A stretch of 64,000 nucleotides of DNA from Larix kaempferi (taxonomy: Eukaryota; Streptophyta; Pinopsida; Pinales; Pinaceae): NCBI GenBank assembly GCA_027924585.1, contig BSBM01000372.1:29072001-29136000 (forward strand), read 5' to 3'. The notes beneath the pieces were generated by a model. The model saw nothing but the letters and a program-made list of their open reading frames with translations. It was not told the DNA's origin and searched no databases. Positions 20,632 through 31,583 of the stretch are shown here, piece after piece. How positions within the stretch are numbered: the first letter of the stretch is position 1; the number at the start of each line of letters is the position of its first letter. A program made the translations under genes and the position numbers.

Positions 20632-21570
20632 TTGATCATTTTTCATCTCCTATTTAGGTTTCCTCCTTGGTTTGTTTTTCAATATGCCTTGGATATTTCT
20701 ATTCCTTCGTACGAAGCAATATTAGAGGCCACGAACAACATTGAATTCCCTTGGGATGATATTCATTTCCGATTATCTTTCCTTCCCACTCTTTCACACT
20801 TTGAGTATGGGATATCCTTTAGTAACCCATACCTCCTGTATGCTTAGGACATCTTTTTCTAAGGATAACTTAACTACTTTCTCCCGCACTATTCCAGATG
20901 ACATATTGGTAACTTCAAGATTCATTGAGAATATCATTATTGGTGATGAGTGTTATGTTGATGAGATTGATACTTACAATATGTTTTTGAAGGAGTTTCG
21001 TGACATCTTTGCTTGGTCTTATGAAGAAATGCTCGGTATTTGTCCCAGGATTTTCGAACATGAGATTAAGTTATACCCATATGAAAAACTAGTAAGATAG
21101 AAACTTTGGCCCATAAATCATGAGAAAGCAACTGCCCTCGTGGTAAATGTTGAGAAATTGCTTCATGTTGGTTTCATTTATCCCATCCCTTTGACTGTTT
21201 GGGTTCCTAATCTCATTCTGGTCACTAAAAAAAAGGGACCATTCGTGTCTATACCAATTTCCATGACCTCAACCTAGAATGTCCTAGGGATAATTACCCC
21301 ACACCCTTCATTGACCATATTATCGATGAGTGTGCGGGGAATGAAGTATTTTCTTTTATATATGGTTTCTAGAGTTACAACCAAATCCATATACGATTGG
21401 AATACTAGCATAAGATTGTTTTCATTTTTCCTTGGGGTACCTTTGCTTATCGCAAGATTCATCTTAGATTGAAGACTATTGGGGATACCTTCCAATGGTC
21501 TATGTCATATGGTTTTCATGACATTAAACACATTGTTGAGGTTTACCTTGATGAATTAGTTGCTCAATGA
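20632..21570 (+). pseudogene. pol: PR-RT linker and reverse transcriptase, element B
   Basis: The linker landmark PWDDIHFRLSFLP is at about 20,752. RT begins with the lead-in FRDIFAWSYEEMLGICP near 20,994. Motifs: FIYPIPLTVWVPNLILV, GTIRVYTNFHDLNLECP, NYPTPFIDHIIDECAG, FPWGTFAYRKIHLRL and the catalytic box VYLDELVAQ near 21,542, where the second Asp of YLDD has become Glu. Stops at 21,098-21,100, 21,370 and 21,406. Dead copy; the RT family is clear. Confidence 0.82.
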
Positions 21571-22309
21571 TCATCGTCAGTCTAAACATCCAGAACACCT
21601 GCAAGCTATTTTCACTCAATGTCGACCTCTTGGGAATTATAGTTTTATAGAAAGAGATTCAAGTAGATCCCATTATAGTTGAGGCTATACTTCAGTTTCC
21701 TCCCCGCATACTATTCATTAACTTCGTATTTTGCAAGGAAAATCCAAATTTTTGAGACGCTTAATCACTAATTATGCAGGAATCTCTCAATTTTTTATGC
21801 ACCTTCTAAAGAAAGGAATTGCTTTTATTTGGAATGAACAAGCATAACATTCATTCGATGCTCTTAAACAAACCTTGATTTCTTCCCCATTGTTGAGTCT
21901 TCCTGATTATAGCAAGGATTTAATTCTCTATCTAGTTGCTTCTAACACCACTATTGGTATGGTTTTAGTTCAAGAGAGCAATTCTACTTAGGAGCATGTC
22001 ATTTATTATCTTCGCAAGAACCTTGTGGGCGTAGAACTTCAATGCTTGGATGTTGAGAAGTTGGATTTAGCGGTTGTGCATGTCATCCAATGACTCCAAC
22101 ACTATATTCTTCTCAGGAAAACTATTGTTTTGGTTGAACTTAACCCCATGAAGCATATCTTAACTCACCTAATAATTGAGGACAAATACTGATAAATGGA
22201 TTTTCATCCTGCAAGAGTTTGACCTTGGATTTGTCACGACCAAGTCTAATAAATATTTAGTCTTTGTGGACTTAATGTCGAGGCTCCCTACAAACACTAA
22301 TTATCCTTA
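21571..22309 (+). pseudogene. pol: First RNase H, element B, lacking first catalytic Asp
   Basis: The RT connection (CRPLGNYSFIERDSSRS-like, shifted frames) leads to KKGIAFIWNEQA at about 21,812. Then LILYLVASNTTIGMVLVQE, where the first catalytic Asp is replaced by Val, as it is by Thr in A. YLRKNLVGVELQCLDVEK and HYILLRKTIVLVELNP follow, with the third-position Asp changed to Glu. The end of the domain is duplicated in tandem (21,991-22,309 and 22,310-22,618). Confidence 0.7.
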
Positions 22310-22618
22310 GGAGCATGTCATTTATTATCTTAGCAAGAACCTTGTGGGCATAGAACTTCGATACTTGGATGTTGAGAAGTTGGATTTAGCGGTTGTGCAT
22401 GTCATCCAATGACTCCAACACTATATTCTTCTTAGGAAAACTATTGTTTTGGTTGAACTTAACCCCATGAAGCATATATTAACTCACCAAATAATTGAGG
22501 ACAAATACTATAAATGGATTTTCATCCTGCACAATTTTGACCTTGGATTTGTCACCACCAAGTCTAATAAATATTTAGTCTTTGTGGAGTTAATGTCAAG
22601 GCTCCCTACAAACACTAA
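21991..22618 (+). repeat. Tandem duplication of 319 bp inside pol of element B
   Basis: GGAGCATGTCATTTATTATC starts at 21,991 and again at 22,310. The two copies run in parallel to about 22,618 (GGCTCCCTACAAACACTAA), with only scattered substitutions and one 1-base indel. Confidence 0.93.
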
Positions 22619-23940
22619 TGAGCCTTTTGTTGAGGAGTCTCTACCCGATGAAACTTTGTTCTTGATAGAATATTCTAACCCCTAGTATTGTCCCATTTTG
22701 ATGTACCTCCAGACTCAATGTTTCACTCTACATGTGTCTCAGCACAAGCGTCGACACATTCGACATTTGTCTCGATTCTACCCTATCATAAAAGATACAC
22801 TTTATCATCATGGAATTGACCTAGTTCTACGACTATGCCTAACCCATAGTGAAGAGGAACGAGTCCTTCATGATTTCCATGTTGGGACCTATGGTGGTCA
22901 TCTTTCTGGTATGGAAACTGCTCAAAATATCCTTCATGTGTGATATTTTTGGCCATCGATTTTCCATGACTGCATTGAGGAAGTCAAGAAGTGCCATCCT
23001 TATCAACTATTCACCAATAAGATGTGTGCCTAACCTACTCCTCTTCATCATGTCATTTTCATCGAACCATTTTAAAAATGGGGGGTATACTTTATGACCT
23101 ATAAGCTAGCCTTTGTTGGTGGTCACCAATACATCATTGTGGTCGTTGACTACTTTACCAAATGGGTCGAAGCCATTCCTACATCAAACAATGAGGGGAA
23201 GATAGGTGCATTGTTCATTTTTTACCATGTTGTCACTCATGTCGACATCCCTAAAACCTAAGTGATTGATCACGTATCTCATTTTTAGAACCACATGATG
23301 GTGGAATTAACCTCCATGTTGGGTTTTTGTCACCAACATTTGACATCATATTACCCCCAAGCTAATGGTCAAGTGGAAGATGTTAATAAATTCTTGAAAA
23401 TGATGTTGAAGTGTACGTTTAATAAGAATAGGTATAATTGGCATATCATGTTATTTTTACTCCTTTTCACATATCGGGATTTTGACCTTAGTTAAAACCG
23501 CTATGGGTTTTACTCCTTTCCAATTTTTCTATGGCATGGAGACAATTCTTCCAATTGATTGTGAGATTCCTTCCCTTAAGCTTGTCATAGAGTTATTGCA
23601 TGATACCTCTACCGAGGAAGAACGCATCTTTTACTCGGCACAAATTGATGAACATCGTCAAGATGCTTCCATAGCAAATGAGGCCCATAAAAAATGAATT
23701 AAATCTTAATATGATCAAAACATTCATCCTCAAGTGTTTGTTGAAGGGGACTTGGTGTTGGTCTATGACCAATATCATGATCAGTTAGGGGTTGTAAATT
23801 TTGTGTCTATGTGACATGGACCTTACATAGTAAAGAACATGCTACAAAAAGGATCCTGTGAATTAGTTGACTATGATGGCATCCCACTGTTGGAGCCTTG
23901 CAATAGGATCTATATTAAGAAGTATTATGCATAGATCGCC
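22619..23940 (+). pseudogene. pol: Integrase, element B
   Basis: LYLQTQCFTLHVSQHKRRHI (22,701) leads to the zinc-binding region FHVGTYGGHLSGMETAQNI, then ECHPYQLF-like text in a shifted frame. In the core the first Asp position reads KWGVYFMT (Asp to Tyr), VIDHVSHF keeps the second Asp and NGQVEDVNK the Glu. The C-terminus 23,482-23,935 has EEERIFYSAQIDEHRQDAS, then GPYIVKNMLQKGSCELVDYD and GIYIKKYYA. Stops at about 23,258, 23,492, 23,695 and 23,811. It corresponds to 3,194-3,410 plus 10,228-11,444 of A, without the chromovirus. Confidence 0.82.
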
Positions 23941-24065
23941 TCACCAAAGCATTGCTTTGTACATTATGTATTATAATTTGGCGTGGTGTGCATTTCTCTT
24001 TTGTGTGTGAGTGATATTCTCAGTTTTTTTTTTTTATCATGCGCGACGCTTGATTTGCATATGTC

Positions 24066-24482
24066 AACATCTACCTCGATCTATGTGGGCTTCATGGATG
24101 GTTCTAGCTATAGTTCCTAGAATATTGCTTCCGCCGCTTGGGTGTCTTCTCTCCCACATATGAATTGGTGAATTCAGGAGGAATATGTCTTGGTCCTTCC
24201 ACCAATATTATTGTATAATATAGTACGGTCGTCAAACTATTATATTATTATATTTCCCTCGGCATTCATAGATTGGTTATCAAGATGGATTCCTATTTAA
24301 TGGTCTCTTAATTGAACCATGTATATACTATTTGAATTCCTATTCTACTACGTAAGTATTTGAGGGTATGTCTCCTTGAAAGATGATTTGAATATATTGC
24401 TTATGAACATATGCCAAAGGAAGCTAATGCATTGACTAATTCATTAACTAATTATGTGTTAGATTGGAATTTGTCACATTAA
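24066..24482 (+). pseudogene. Second RNase H, downstream of integrase, element B
   Basis: IYVGFMDGSSYSS (first Asp), NSGGICLGPSTNIIV then TAA where the catalytic Glu of A stands, IKMDSYLMVS (Asp) and HMPKEANALTNSLTNY. It aligns over its whole length with the post-integrase RNase H of A at the same distance from the integrase end. Stops at about 24,118, 24,214 and 24,310. Presence in two diverged copies shows that the domain belongs to the family and is not a chance neighbour. Confidence 0.78.
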
Positions 24483-24545
24483 TTGCATTCGTACATATAA
24501 ACATGGGTACAAAATGTACTAATAGACGCCATAAGTACAATCCGA

Positions 24546-24548
<3 letters not shown>

Positions 24549-24573
<25 letters not shown>
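24549..24573 (+). repeat. (AT)n microsatellite
   Basis: Twelve AT units, at the same place relative to the second RNase H as the AT/GT run in A. Confidence 0.97.
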
Positions 24574-24577
<4 letters not shown>

Positions 24578-24869
24578 TTGAATTACATCATATAAAAAAT
24601 GGTATGATTGACACTATGGAAAAATTGGGCCCTTTATCCCATATATGACATATTAGTCATCAACATACATACCCTAGGGGGGCATACAAATAGAATGCAT
24701 ATTCCTATTTATCCCTCATGAGTATTATAGCAGACAATTGCTTGTGCTACTTTCCTCTGCAAAATTCCAAAATGGATCGGGACTCCAACCGTGTGGTGCT
24801 GGATGTGATGTAGGATGTCATCCATCCTCATAGCTAGTACCCCATAGTGAGTCCCTCTAGGTCACACTC

Positions 24870-25977
24870 CACCTATCAAAGGTGTCATGGAGTGGTCCCA
24901 TCATCTTCTTTATCATTTCCTCCTCGGTAGTGTTCCTGTTGGATCAATGGAGACATCCCTGCCAGCCTCGTTGGGGCCACATCTATGGCATCACAATACC
25001 ATGTGTTAGTTCCATTGGACCACAAAAAAACACCTATATTCAAAAACCCCAAAACGTTAAAAATTTCAAAAACTAAAAAAAAATCATAAGTGGATTCTTA
25101 CCCCCCTCATCCCAATCCTCATACTCAAGCAAAACCATATCAATATCATATTGGAATTCTATCCTTTCATAGGCATAGTCATCTACGACTACAATCTGCT
25201 CGGATCACCAACTAAAGACCTCTGGTCCAAACGCAAAACAGGGGTCTCACATCGTAGAAAAGACATTAATTCCATACATTACCTCGTACATAGATTTGAT
25301 GCTCCTATGAACATTAAATCTACCCATGGTCTCATCATTGGGATCCTCTCCAAGAAGAACGACAAAAGGATTGATCCATATCCAAATTGTTTATGTTTCT
25401 TGGTCTTGCATCTCATTAGCTACTCTTTGATATTGGCGAGGAGACTTGTCCACCAATTGAATATTGTAGGAGCCATACACTCTACTGTGTAATAAACACA
25501 TGCCCTCAATGCCAAGAGGGGGCATGTTCTCCCAACCACAAGAGTGATAGTGAAAAGGATTGTGCGAAGTGATATATCCATGACATGTTTAATTGGAAGC
25601 TTGTTGTTTCTCTTCCTTGTCCTAGGACTGCAATATCTAGCAATATAGTCATCAATAGATTCATTTTCTCCGCCCTTTCTTCCTAAAAGAACCATTGGTG
25701 CCTCTTTCCTTGATAGTCCTGCGAGAAATTATATATCCTCTATCTCAACTGTCAACACATGGACACCTACTAGGAAGTATTGTTCATTGGGGTCCCAAAA
25801 CCCCATTAGTATCTCCAACAATGAAACTTGGGACCTCATATTTTGCATCAGAAAGAACTTTAAGAACCCACAGTTCATTATAGAATTCAATGTGTTGAAA
25901 TATTGAATAACCTCTACATCATCCATCTCATTTTCGGTCTCTTTCCACTCAATCATGATGACCAAATTTGCCTCCAC
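24870..25977 (-). pseudogene. Antisense extra ORF, plant mobile domain-like, element B
   Basis: The best frame runs from the ATG at 25,975-25,977 to 25,420, about 185 codons with a single TAA at 25,726-25,728, at a Tyr position in A. Text: LKFFLMQNMRSQVSLLEILM, FWDPNEQYFLVGVHVLTVEI, FLAGLSRKEAP, KLPIKHVMDISLRTILFTIT, VECMAPTIFNWWTSLLANIK. About half of the residues match the antisense ORF of A, and many of the rest are conservative changes. A further piece (VDDYAYERIEFQYDIDMVL) lies near 25,130-25,190. Same position and strand as in A. Confidence 0.74.
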
Positions 25978-25989
25978 AATGAAGGAAAA

Positions 25990-26922
25990 ATGTAGGTTAG
26001 ATTTGAATCCAAGAGGATTTTATGCATTGAAAATTTCCCTTGAAATTTGAGCAAAAAGGCCCCTGGTTGCTCCCATAGGCTTACTTTAGGGGTGACCGAG
26101 GGGTTCTATTCGCTCCTAGTAAAAATGATAGGGTGTGACCGCACAGGGAGGATCCCAAAAGGGTTTCCCAACAGTCAAATTTTGAGAGAAATGCTAAATA
26201 ATGACATGAAATGAAAGAGGGCCCAATCTATTACCTGGTTTAGATGATATTGAAAATGGTGCTCCAGATCTCCCTAAATATCCACTTGAAAATTTTGCTA
26301 CAAGACTGTTTTTCTTCACAAGCAACTCCTTCAAGATGAAAAAGCTCCAAAAATGTCTTCTTACTTTCACATGTTACTATTGACATATCCAAAGAGGGTT
26401 AAAAATGTCCTCTTTCATATTGTCATGGAGTTTGTTTCTTGATATTTTACTCTCTATAGCCTTATTTTCACAATATTTTGGGCAATAATACTATTTTGGA
26501 AGCTAGAAATGACTCTGTATATAGGATCAGACTTTTGGAACAAGATTTTGGCAACACCATCGAACTTGAGGTATGATCATTAACTTGGCTTATAGGGATA
26601 GGTTTCTTCCCCATAGATTCCATTTTAATTTATAACCATCCTTGTTCCATTTGTTATGACTTAGTTTCAATCTCACTAAGTGGCGACATTATCCCTTCCT
26701 TTTTTCACATCGTCATTTGTGTGCCAGTGTCTACCTACCATGGGATCCCTAGATTAGCACCTTTATTGCCAATTGGCGCCCATATTGTCATAATTTGTAG
26801 GTACATGAACCCATTTTAAGCCTCACCGTGACTAGACATTGATGTCAATTTCTCCCTCTCCCTCTTTACTCTGGCCATATCCCAGGAGGGGTTCCAAACC
26901 ATGTTATTTCACTTGATGTTTT
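25990..26922 (+). other. Element B non-coding region left of copia D
   Basis: No coding signal. TAGGCTTACTTTAGGGGTGA near 26,077 matches A near 13,836. It ends at 26,922 with GTTTT, the likely target site of copia D. Confidence 0.6.
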
Positions 26923-27248
26923 TGTTAATTTTGTATCTTTAATTTGGAAATGCAATATTACTTGAAATCAAATAACAATGATACACATAAGCAATCACAT
27001 TCGACACATGAATTTACCCTGGGGAAACCCTCTATGACTTGAGGGAGAAAAACCCAACAAAACCTTCCTTAGTATATCGATAGATAGCAGAGAATGTATT
27101 TTACATCAAGCACCCTCAGTGCAATTACAAAGAAAGATAAAGATAAAGAAGAGAGACTCGAAATAATATCATGCACAAAGAGAAGAGCCGTGCCTTCAAG
27201 GGAGAAGAGAATTCGCTTCACATTGAATTCATCAATCCTGTATAACAT

Positions 27249-27257
27249 ATTTATATA
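27249..27257 (-). promoter_or_regulatory. TATA box of copia D LTR
   Basis: TATATAAAT on the minus strand, repeated in the other LTR at 44,659-44,667. Confidence 0.6.
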
Positions 27258-27914
27258 TTCTTCACATGCATCACCTTCTATTTTTATCTTCTGACTTCAT
27301 GATGAACTCGCCCTCCATCTGGATGTCTCAATCTTGCATGAAGAAGAGCGCCCCACTTCTCATGCAATGCATTAACTCACTGAACTGAGTCTTTGGATGA
27401 ACTCTCCCTTAATTGAAAGCTTCCCCACTTAGTTAGGTGGCTAACTTAAGTGTCATCATGCAAGTTTCACAACTCAAGTGTCGTATTTTTGTTTAACATA
27501 AGTGTCATAATGGAATAACACTTAGTTAACTAGATCTTCTTTGTTATCACTTAGTTAACTCTCTTAACTTATTCTTTCTTGTTAACATCACTGTAGTGAT
27601 GAATTCGAGTTCTCATTTGATTTACTGAAATATTCACTGAATTTTAACAATTCGAATTTTGTCTTAATTAATTATTTTACGTGCAATTTGAATTCTCTCA
27701 TATCTTATCACATCTTATCTTTATCGATTGTCTTATTTGCATGGTGCTTAATTATCATATAAAATATACTAAGCATATTTTCCCAATGATGTGATCATAT
27801 TTTCCTACTATCGTCCCAAGTGGTTATATGCTAAAGTAATTCTCTTTAGGGGTGGCCAGTCCCTAGGGGAGACTTAATAGCTCAACCATGGTTAGTAGTA
27901 CATCACACACCATA

Positions 27915-28200
27915 CATGCTTTGACATGCAAAGCATCACCTCAACACTTGAGGCACCACCTCAACACTTGAGGCACCACCTCAACACATGAGGATCTGTC
28001 TTGACACACAAGACCTTAGCCTTGAATAGAAATATTGTACAACGTCATCACTTTGACATGCAAATCACTTTCCTCAATACATGAAGCTTAACCATTCTTA
28101 AGTCCAACTCAAGATTCTTCTCCAAGTTTCCTGAGTCCAAATCAAGATCATATAAGGCATTACCTCGACACTTGAGGCTCAATATTGACACACAAGATTG
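27915..28200 (-). promoter_or_regulatory. Array of short palindromes with TTGAC cores in U3 of copia D
   Basis: Imperfect palindromes of 13-15 bp recur every 20-40 bp: CTTTGACATGCAAAG, CTCAACACTTGAG (twice, 20 bp apart), CTCAACACATGAG, CTTGACACACAAG, CTTTGACATGCAAA, CCTCGACACTTGAGG and others. Several contain TTGAC, the core of WRKY W-boxes. The array is kept in the other LTR at 45,335-45,595. It lies in U3, upstream of the TATA box, so an enhancer role is plausible but not shown. Confidence 0.6.
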
Positions 28201-28249
28201 ACCTGGAGAATGACTCATGATGCTGTAACTTTAACATTCCCTCTCAGGG

Positions 28250-28890
28250 AGGGAGGCATTCTCTGCCATGCCAAGCTTGTCTGGGAAGTACCTATACTTC
28301 ATCATGGACATAGTCTTAGTCAACATATATGCAATATTCTCACCAGTAGCAATGTACTGAAGTCTTACGACACCTCTCTAGACCATGTCTCTGATGTAGT
28401 GATACTTCATCTCAATGTTTTTCGATATGTCATGAAACACAGGGTTTTTAGAGAGCTTAATGCATCTCTGATTTTCAGAGTGAATGACTGTAGTCTCAAG
28501 CTTCTCACCAAACAACCCAACAAGTATCTTCCTAATCCACACAGCTTCTCGGCGGGCGATACTAGCTGCAATATACTATGTAGTACTCTGTGGTATGGAT
28601 CCCTGCTTCTTGCTAGACCAAGAGATCATAGTTGATCCCAAGTTAAAACAAAATCAGGATGCACTCTTTCATTCCACAATACTACCACCCCAGTCAGAGT
28701 TGGCATATCCAAGTAACATCACTCCACCACCGGAAGCATATCCGATTCGATAGGAAATAGTACCTCGAAGGTATTTAAGCACATGATTGGAAGCAACCCA
28801 ATGTCCATGTATTGGCTCAGACATGAATCGACTCAAGATACTTAGTGCATAACATATGTCTGGTCTATTATGTATCAAATACATCAAGGA
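28250..28890 (-). pseudogene. pol: Copia D RNase H
   Basis: NRPDICYALSILSRFMSEP, HWVASNHVLKYLRGTISYRI, then LLGYANSDWGGSIVE (Asp motif partly changed: AN for AD, SD kept). A TGA follows, then SSKKQGSI, AASIARREAVWIRKIL, NIEMKYHYIRDMV and a tail ending at the PPT (minus-strand GAGAGGGAA beside 28,237). Several stops. It would degrade RNA in the hybrid during cDNA synthesis. Confidence 0.82.
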
Positions 28891-29760
28891 ATCAATTAGT
28901 TATCTATACATGGTAGGATCCACTAGATCTGATCCAAAATTTGACTCATGTAGCTTATTTATATTAGACACCATTGGAGTAGACATGGACTTACAATCCA
29001 TCATACCAAATCTCCGCAATACATCAACTATGTAATTTCCTTGAGAAAGAAAGATCTCATCTTTCCTTTGCCAAAATTCTAGACCAATAAAATAGTGCAT
29101 AAGACCTAAGTCTTTAATTTTGAACTCATAAGTGAGCTCCCTCTTGCACCAAGCTGTCTTTTTCTCCTCCCCAGTAAGGAACAAGTCATCAACATAGACA
29201 ACCAAGATCAATGGTTGGTTCTTCACAACCTTTAAGTATTGGTGGCGTCAACTTCACTTTTAGAGTATCCCAAGCTCAGAATATAGCTTTCAATCCTTGA
29301 ATACCAACCCCTCGGGCCCTGCTTAATCCCATACAAGGATTTCTTAAGTTTGCATACATGGGACTCCTTCCCATGAATTAAAAACCCCTTAGGTTGATAT
29401 ATGTAAACCTCTTCCTCAACCTCATCATTGAGGAAGGCAGTCTTCACATCCATCTGGTGAAATTTCCAACCCAAAACTGAAGTAAGGTAAATTATGGTTC
29501 GGATAGTAGTGTACATGGCCACAAGAGCGAATGTCTCATCATAGTCTATCCCTTCTTTTTGAGAGAAACCACATGCCACAAATATTGATTTATAATTTTC
29601 AATACTTCCATGAACTACATGCTTTATTCTATAAAGCCACTTGGAAGTTACTATTGACTTCCCATCAGGTTTAGGAACCACTTCCCACACATCATTTTTC
29701 ATGATAGATTTGTATTCTTCTACCATGGCATCTTTCCATACTTGTTGTTTAGAGGATTCC
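28891..29760 (-). pseudogene. pol: Copia D reverse transcriptase
   Basis: QQVWKDAMVEEYKSIMKNDV near 29,740 starts the domain. Then SKWLYRIKHVVHGSIENYKS, GIDYDETFALVAMYTTIRTI, HQMDVKTAFLNDEVEEEVYI, KLKKSLYGIKQGPRGWY and the catalytic box VVYVDDLFLTGEE near 29,190, then FKIKDLGLMHYFIGLEF. YVDD is intact. A frameshift and stop near 29,230 separate the halves 29,232-29,726 and 28,900-29,226. Among the better preserved copia domains here. Confidence 0.88.
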
Positions 29761-30087
29761 TCATAGGTAGAGGATTATAAATCACTGATGTGACTCATCG
29801 GTGCTACATATCCTAAAAAATATTTCAGGTCTCTTTCGCTCTCTGGATGAACCTAGTGGTGCACCATGCTTTTCTGCCTCTTGCGGAATGTCTTGACACC
29901 ATGCATATCTCCTCTTAGCAGGATGTTCATCAAGGGATATTTATATCAATTATACTGGTTCTTTAGGATTAAGCGGATTCATGGACTCATCTAGATTCTC
30001 CCTCTCACCATATGAAAGGGGAAAATCAGAAACCGGATCCTCCATCGTAATAGTATTATGCTCCTCCATATCTGAATCACATTGAAT
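29761..30087 (-). pseudogene. pol: Copia D IN-RT linker
   Basis: Acidic, Ser/Pro/Glu-rich linker remnants in several frames between integrase and RT. No long ORF and no motif, as is usual for this fast-evolving part of copia pol. Confidence 0.5.
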
Positions 30088-30918
30088 TTATTTGGAGCAC
30101 TTGAAGGAAACCTCTTCATGAAATGTTACATCTCTGCTGACTTCAATGTTTCTTTGTCTTGGAACATAAATTATGTAGGATTTGGAGGATTCACTATATC
30201 CAAAAAATGTTCCTTTATTTCTGGATGGCTCCATCTTTTTCCTCTTCTCTTTTGGTATGTGAATGTAAACAGGACAGCCGAAAATCTTCAAGTGTCCAAT
30301 ATCTGGTTTTTCACCAGTGAAAACCTCTTCGGGAGTCTTTTCTCCCAAGATAGCATGAGGGATTCTATTCTTAATATAAAAATCATTGTTGGAGGCTTCT
30401 ACCCATAAGGATGTGGGAAGATCCTGATCACACATCATGGATTTTATAGCCTCACATATTGTTCAGCTCTTTCTTTCAGCAACCCCATTTTGTTGGGGGT
30501 TGTAGGGTACAATCAGCTATCTTTTTATTCCTACATCTTGACAGAAGTCATTGAATTCATGGGACTCAAACTCTTCTCCATTATCAGATCTCAAAGCACG
30601 AATGTGCTTCCTAGTATGATTCTCAACCAATGCTTTAAAGTCTTGAAACTTGTTGAAAGTTTCACTCTTTGGTTTCAGAAAATAAACCCATGAATTGCGA
30701 GAGAAGTCATCTATGAAAAGCACATAATACAAATAACCACTCAAGGAGGGTGAATACATAGGACCACATAGATTGGAATGAATCAAGTCAAGGATCCCCT
30801 TGGATCTTTTGGTACTACTTGGAAAAGTCTTCTTAATGTTCTTGCCAAGAGCGCAACCTCTACAAACACTATCAAAATCATATTTAAACATGGGCATACC
30901 TTTCACCATATTTTTCAA
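30088..30918 (-). pseudogene. pol: Copia D integrase
   Basis: CRGCALGKNIKKTFPSSTKR closes the zinc-binding part. The core reads DLIHSNLCGPMYSPSLSGYL, where the first catalytic Asp is Asn, then LRSDNGEEFESHEF with the second Asp kept. The C-terminal half 30,088-30,438 holds YIKNRIPHAILGEKTPEEVF and HLKIFGCPVYIHIPKEKRKK. A stop near 30,517 and a frameshift separate the halves. Inactive. Confidence 0.86.
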
Positions 30919-31583
30919 TCCGGGTAGTGCTTTGAAATGGAGATGAACAATCCTTCTATGCCACAGCTAACAAGGATTGACTGTGTTATGGATCATGGCT
31001 TGCAAGAGATTTCGAGTAAATTTGTAGAGACCTCCCTCTCTAAATCCAATTATTGATGCAGAGTTCAAGTCTACATGCTTAGCCCACAGGAGCGCTTTGT
31101 TTTCCATAAAGATAACTTTGAATCCTTTATCCTCTAGAAACGAAACAGATAGGAGGTTCTTCTTCAATCCGGTGACAAACATAATTTCATCCACATGTAG
31201 TACATCTCTTGAATCCAACTGAAAAAAGTGGATCCAATGCCTTGGATCGAATAGGTGGTATTATCTCCAAGTTCCACCTTACAGGAAAAATTTGTTTCCT
31301 TCAAATCTGGGATAGCGCTCCCATATCCAGTCATGTGCTTGGATGCACAACTGTCTACCAACCATATCTCAACACTAGTGGTAATGGATCCAGGAAGGGT
31401 TGAGAAAAGATAGTACTCCTTCTTTGTGTCTTGATCATCAAATGAATTCTTTCTTGTAGGTTCATCTTGCAACAGTAGAATCATGACACCTACCCTTGAG
31501 CTTTCCTCTTTGCTTTGCACAGAATTATCTTGCATAATGGACCTTCTTATTACAGTTGAAACATTTAAATTTAGAATTATCAA
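30919..31583 (-). pseudogene. pol: Copia D protease and GAG-pre-integrase
   Basis: Protease active site WLVDSCASKHMTGYGSA near 31,370: the catalytic Asp and Ser are kept but Gly of D-S-G is Cys. SCKVELGDNTTYSIQGIGST follows. Then, in another frame, LHVDEIMFVTGLKKNLLSVS and the start of the GAG-pre-integrase region. The last zinc-knuckle residues of gag overlap the 31,583 end. Broken by one frameshift at about 31,200 and stops. Confidence 0.8.

Larger units (their letters stand above)
26923..28236 (-). repeat. 3' LTR of copia D
   Basis: 1,314 bp, alignable with 32,354-32,584 plus 44,564-45,618. TATA on the minus strand at 27,249-27,257. It holds a striking array of short palindromes at 27,915-28,200. 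Confidence 0.9.

Noticed and set aside
24882-25492. Plus-strand ORFs of 64 and 113 codons as genes in element B
   Set aside because: They lie over the antisense plant-mobile-domain-like ORF, which has a homologue in element A. The plus frames have none.
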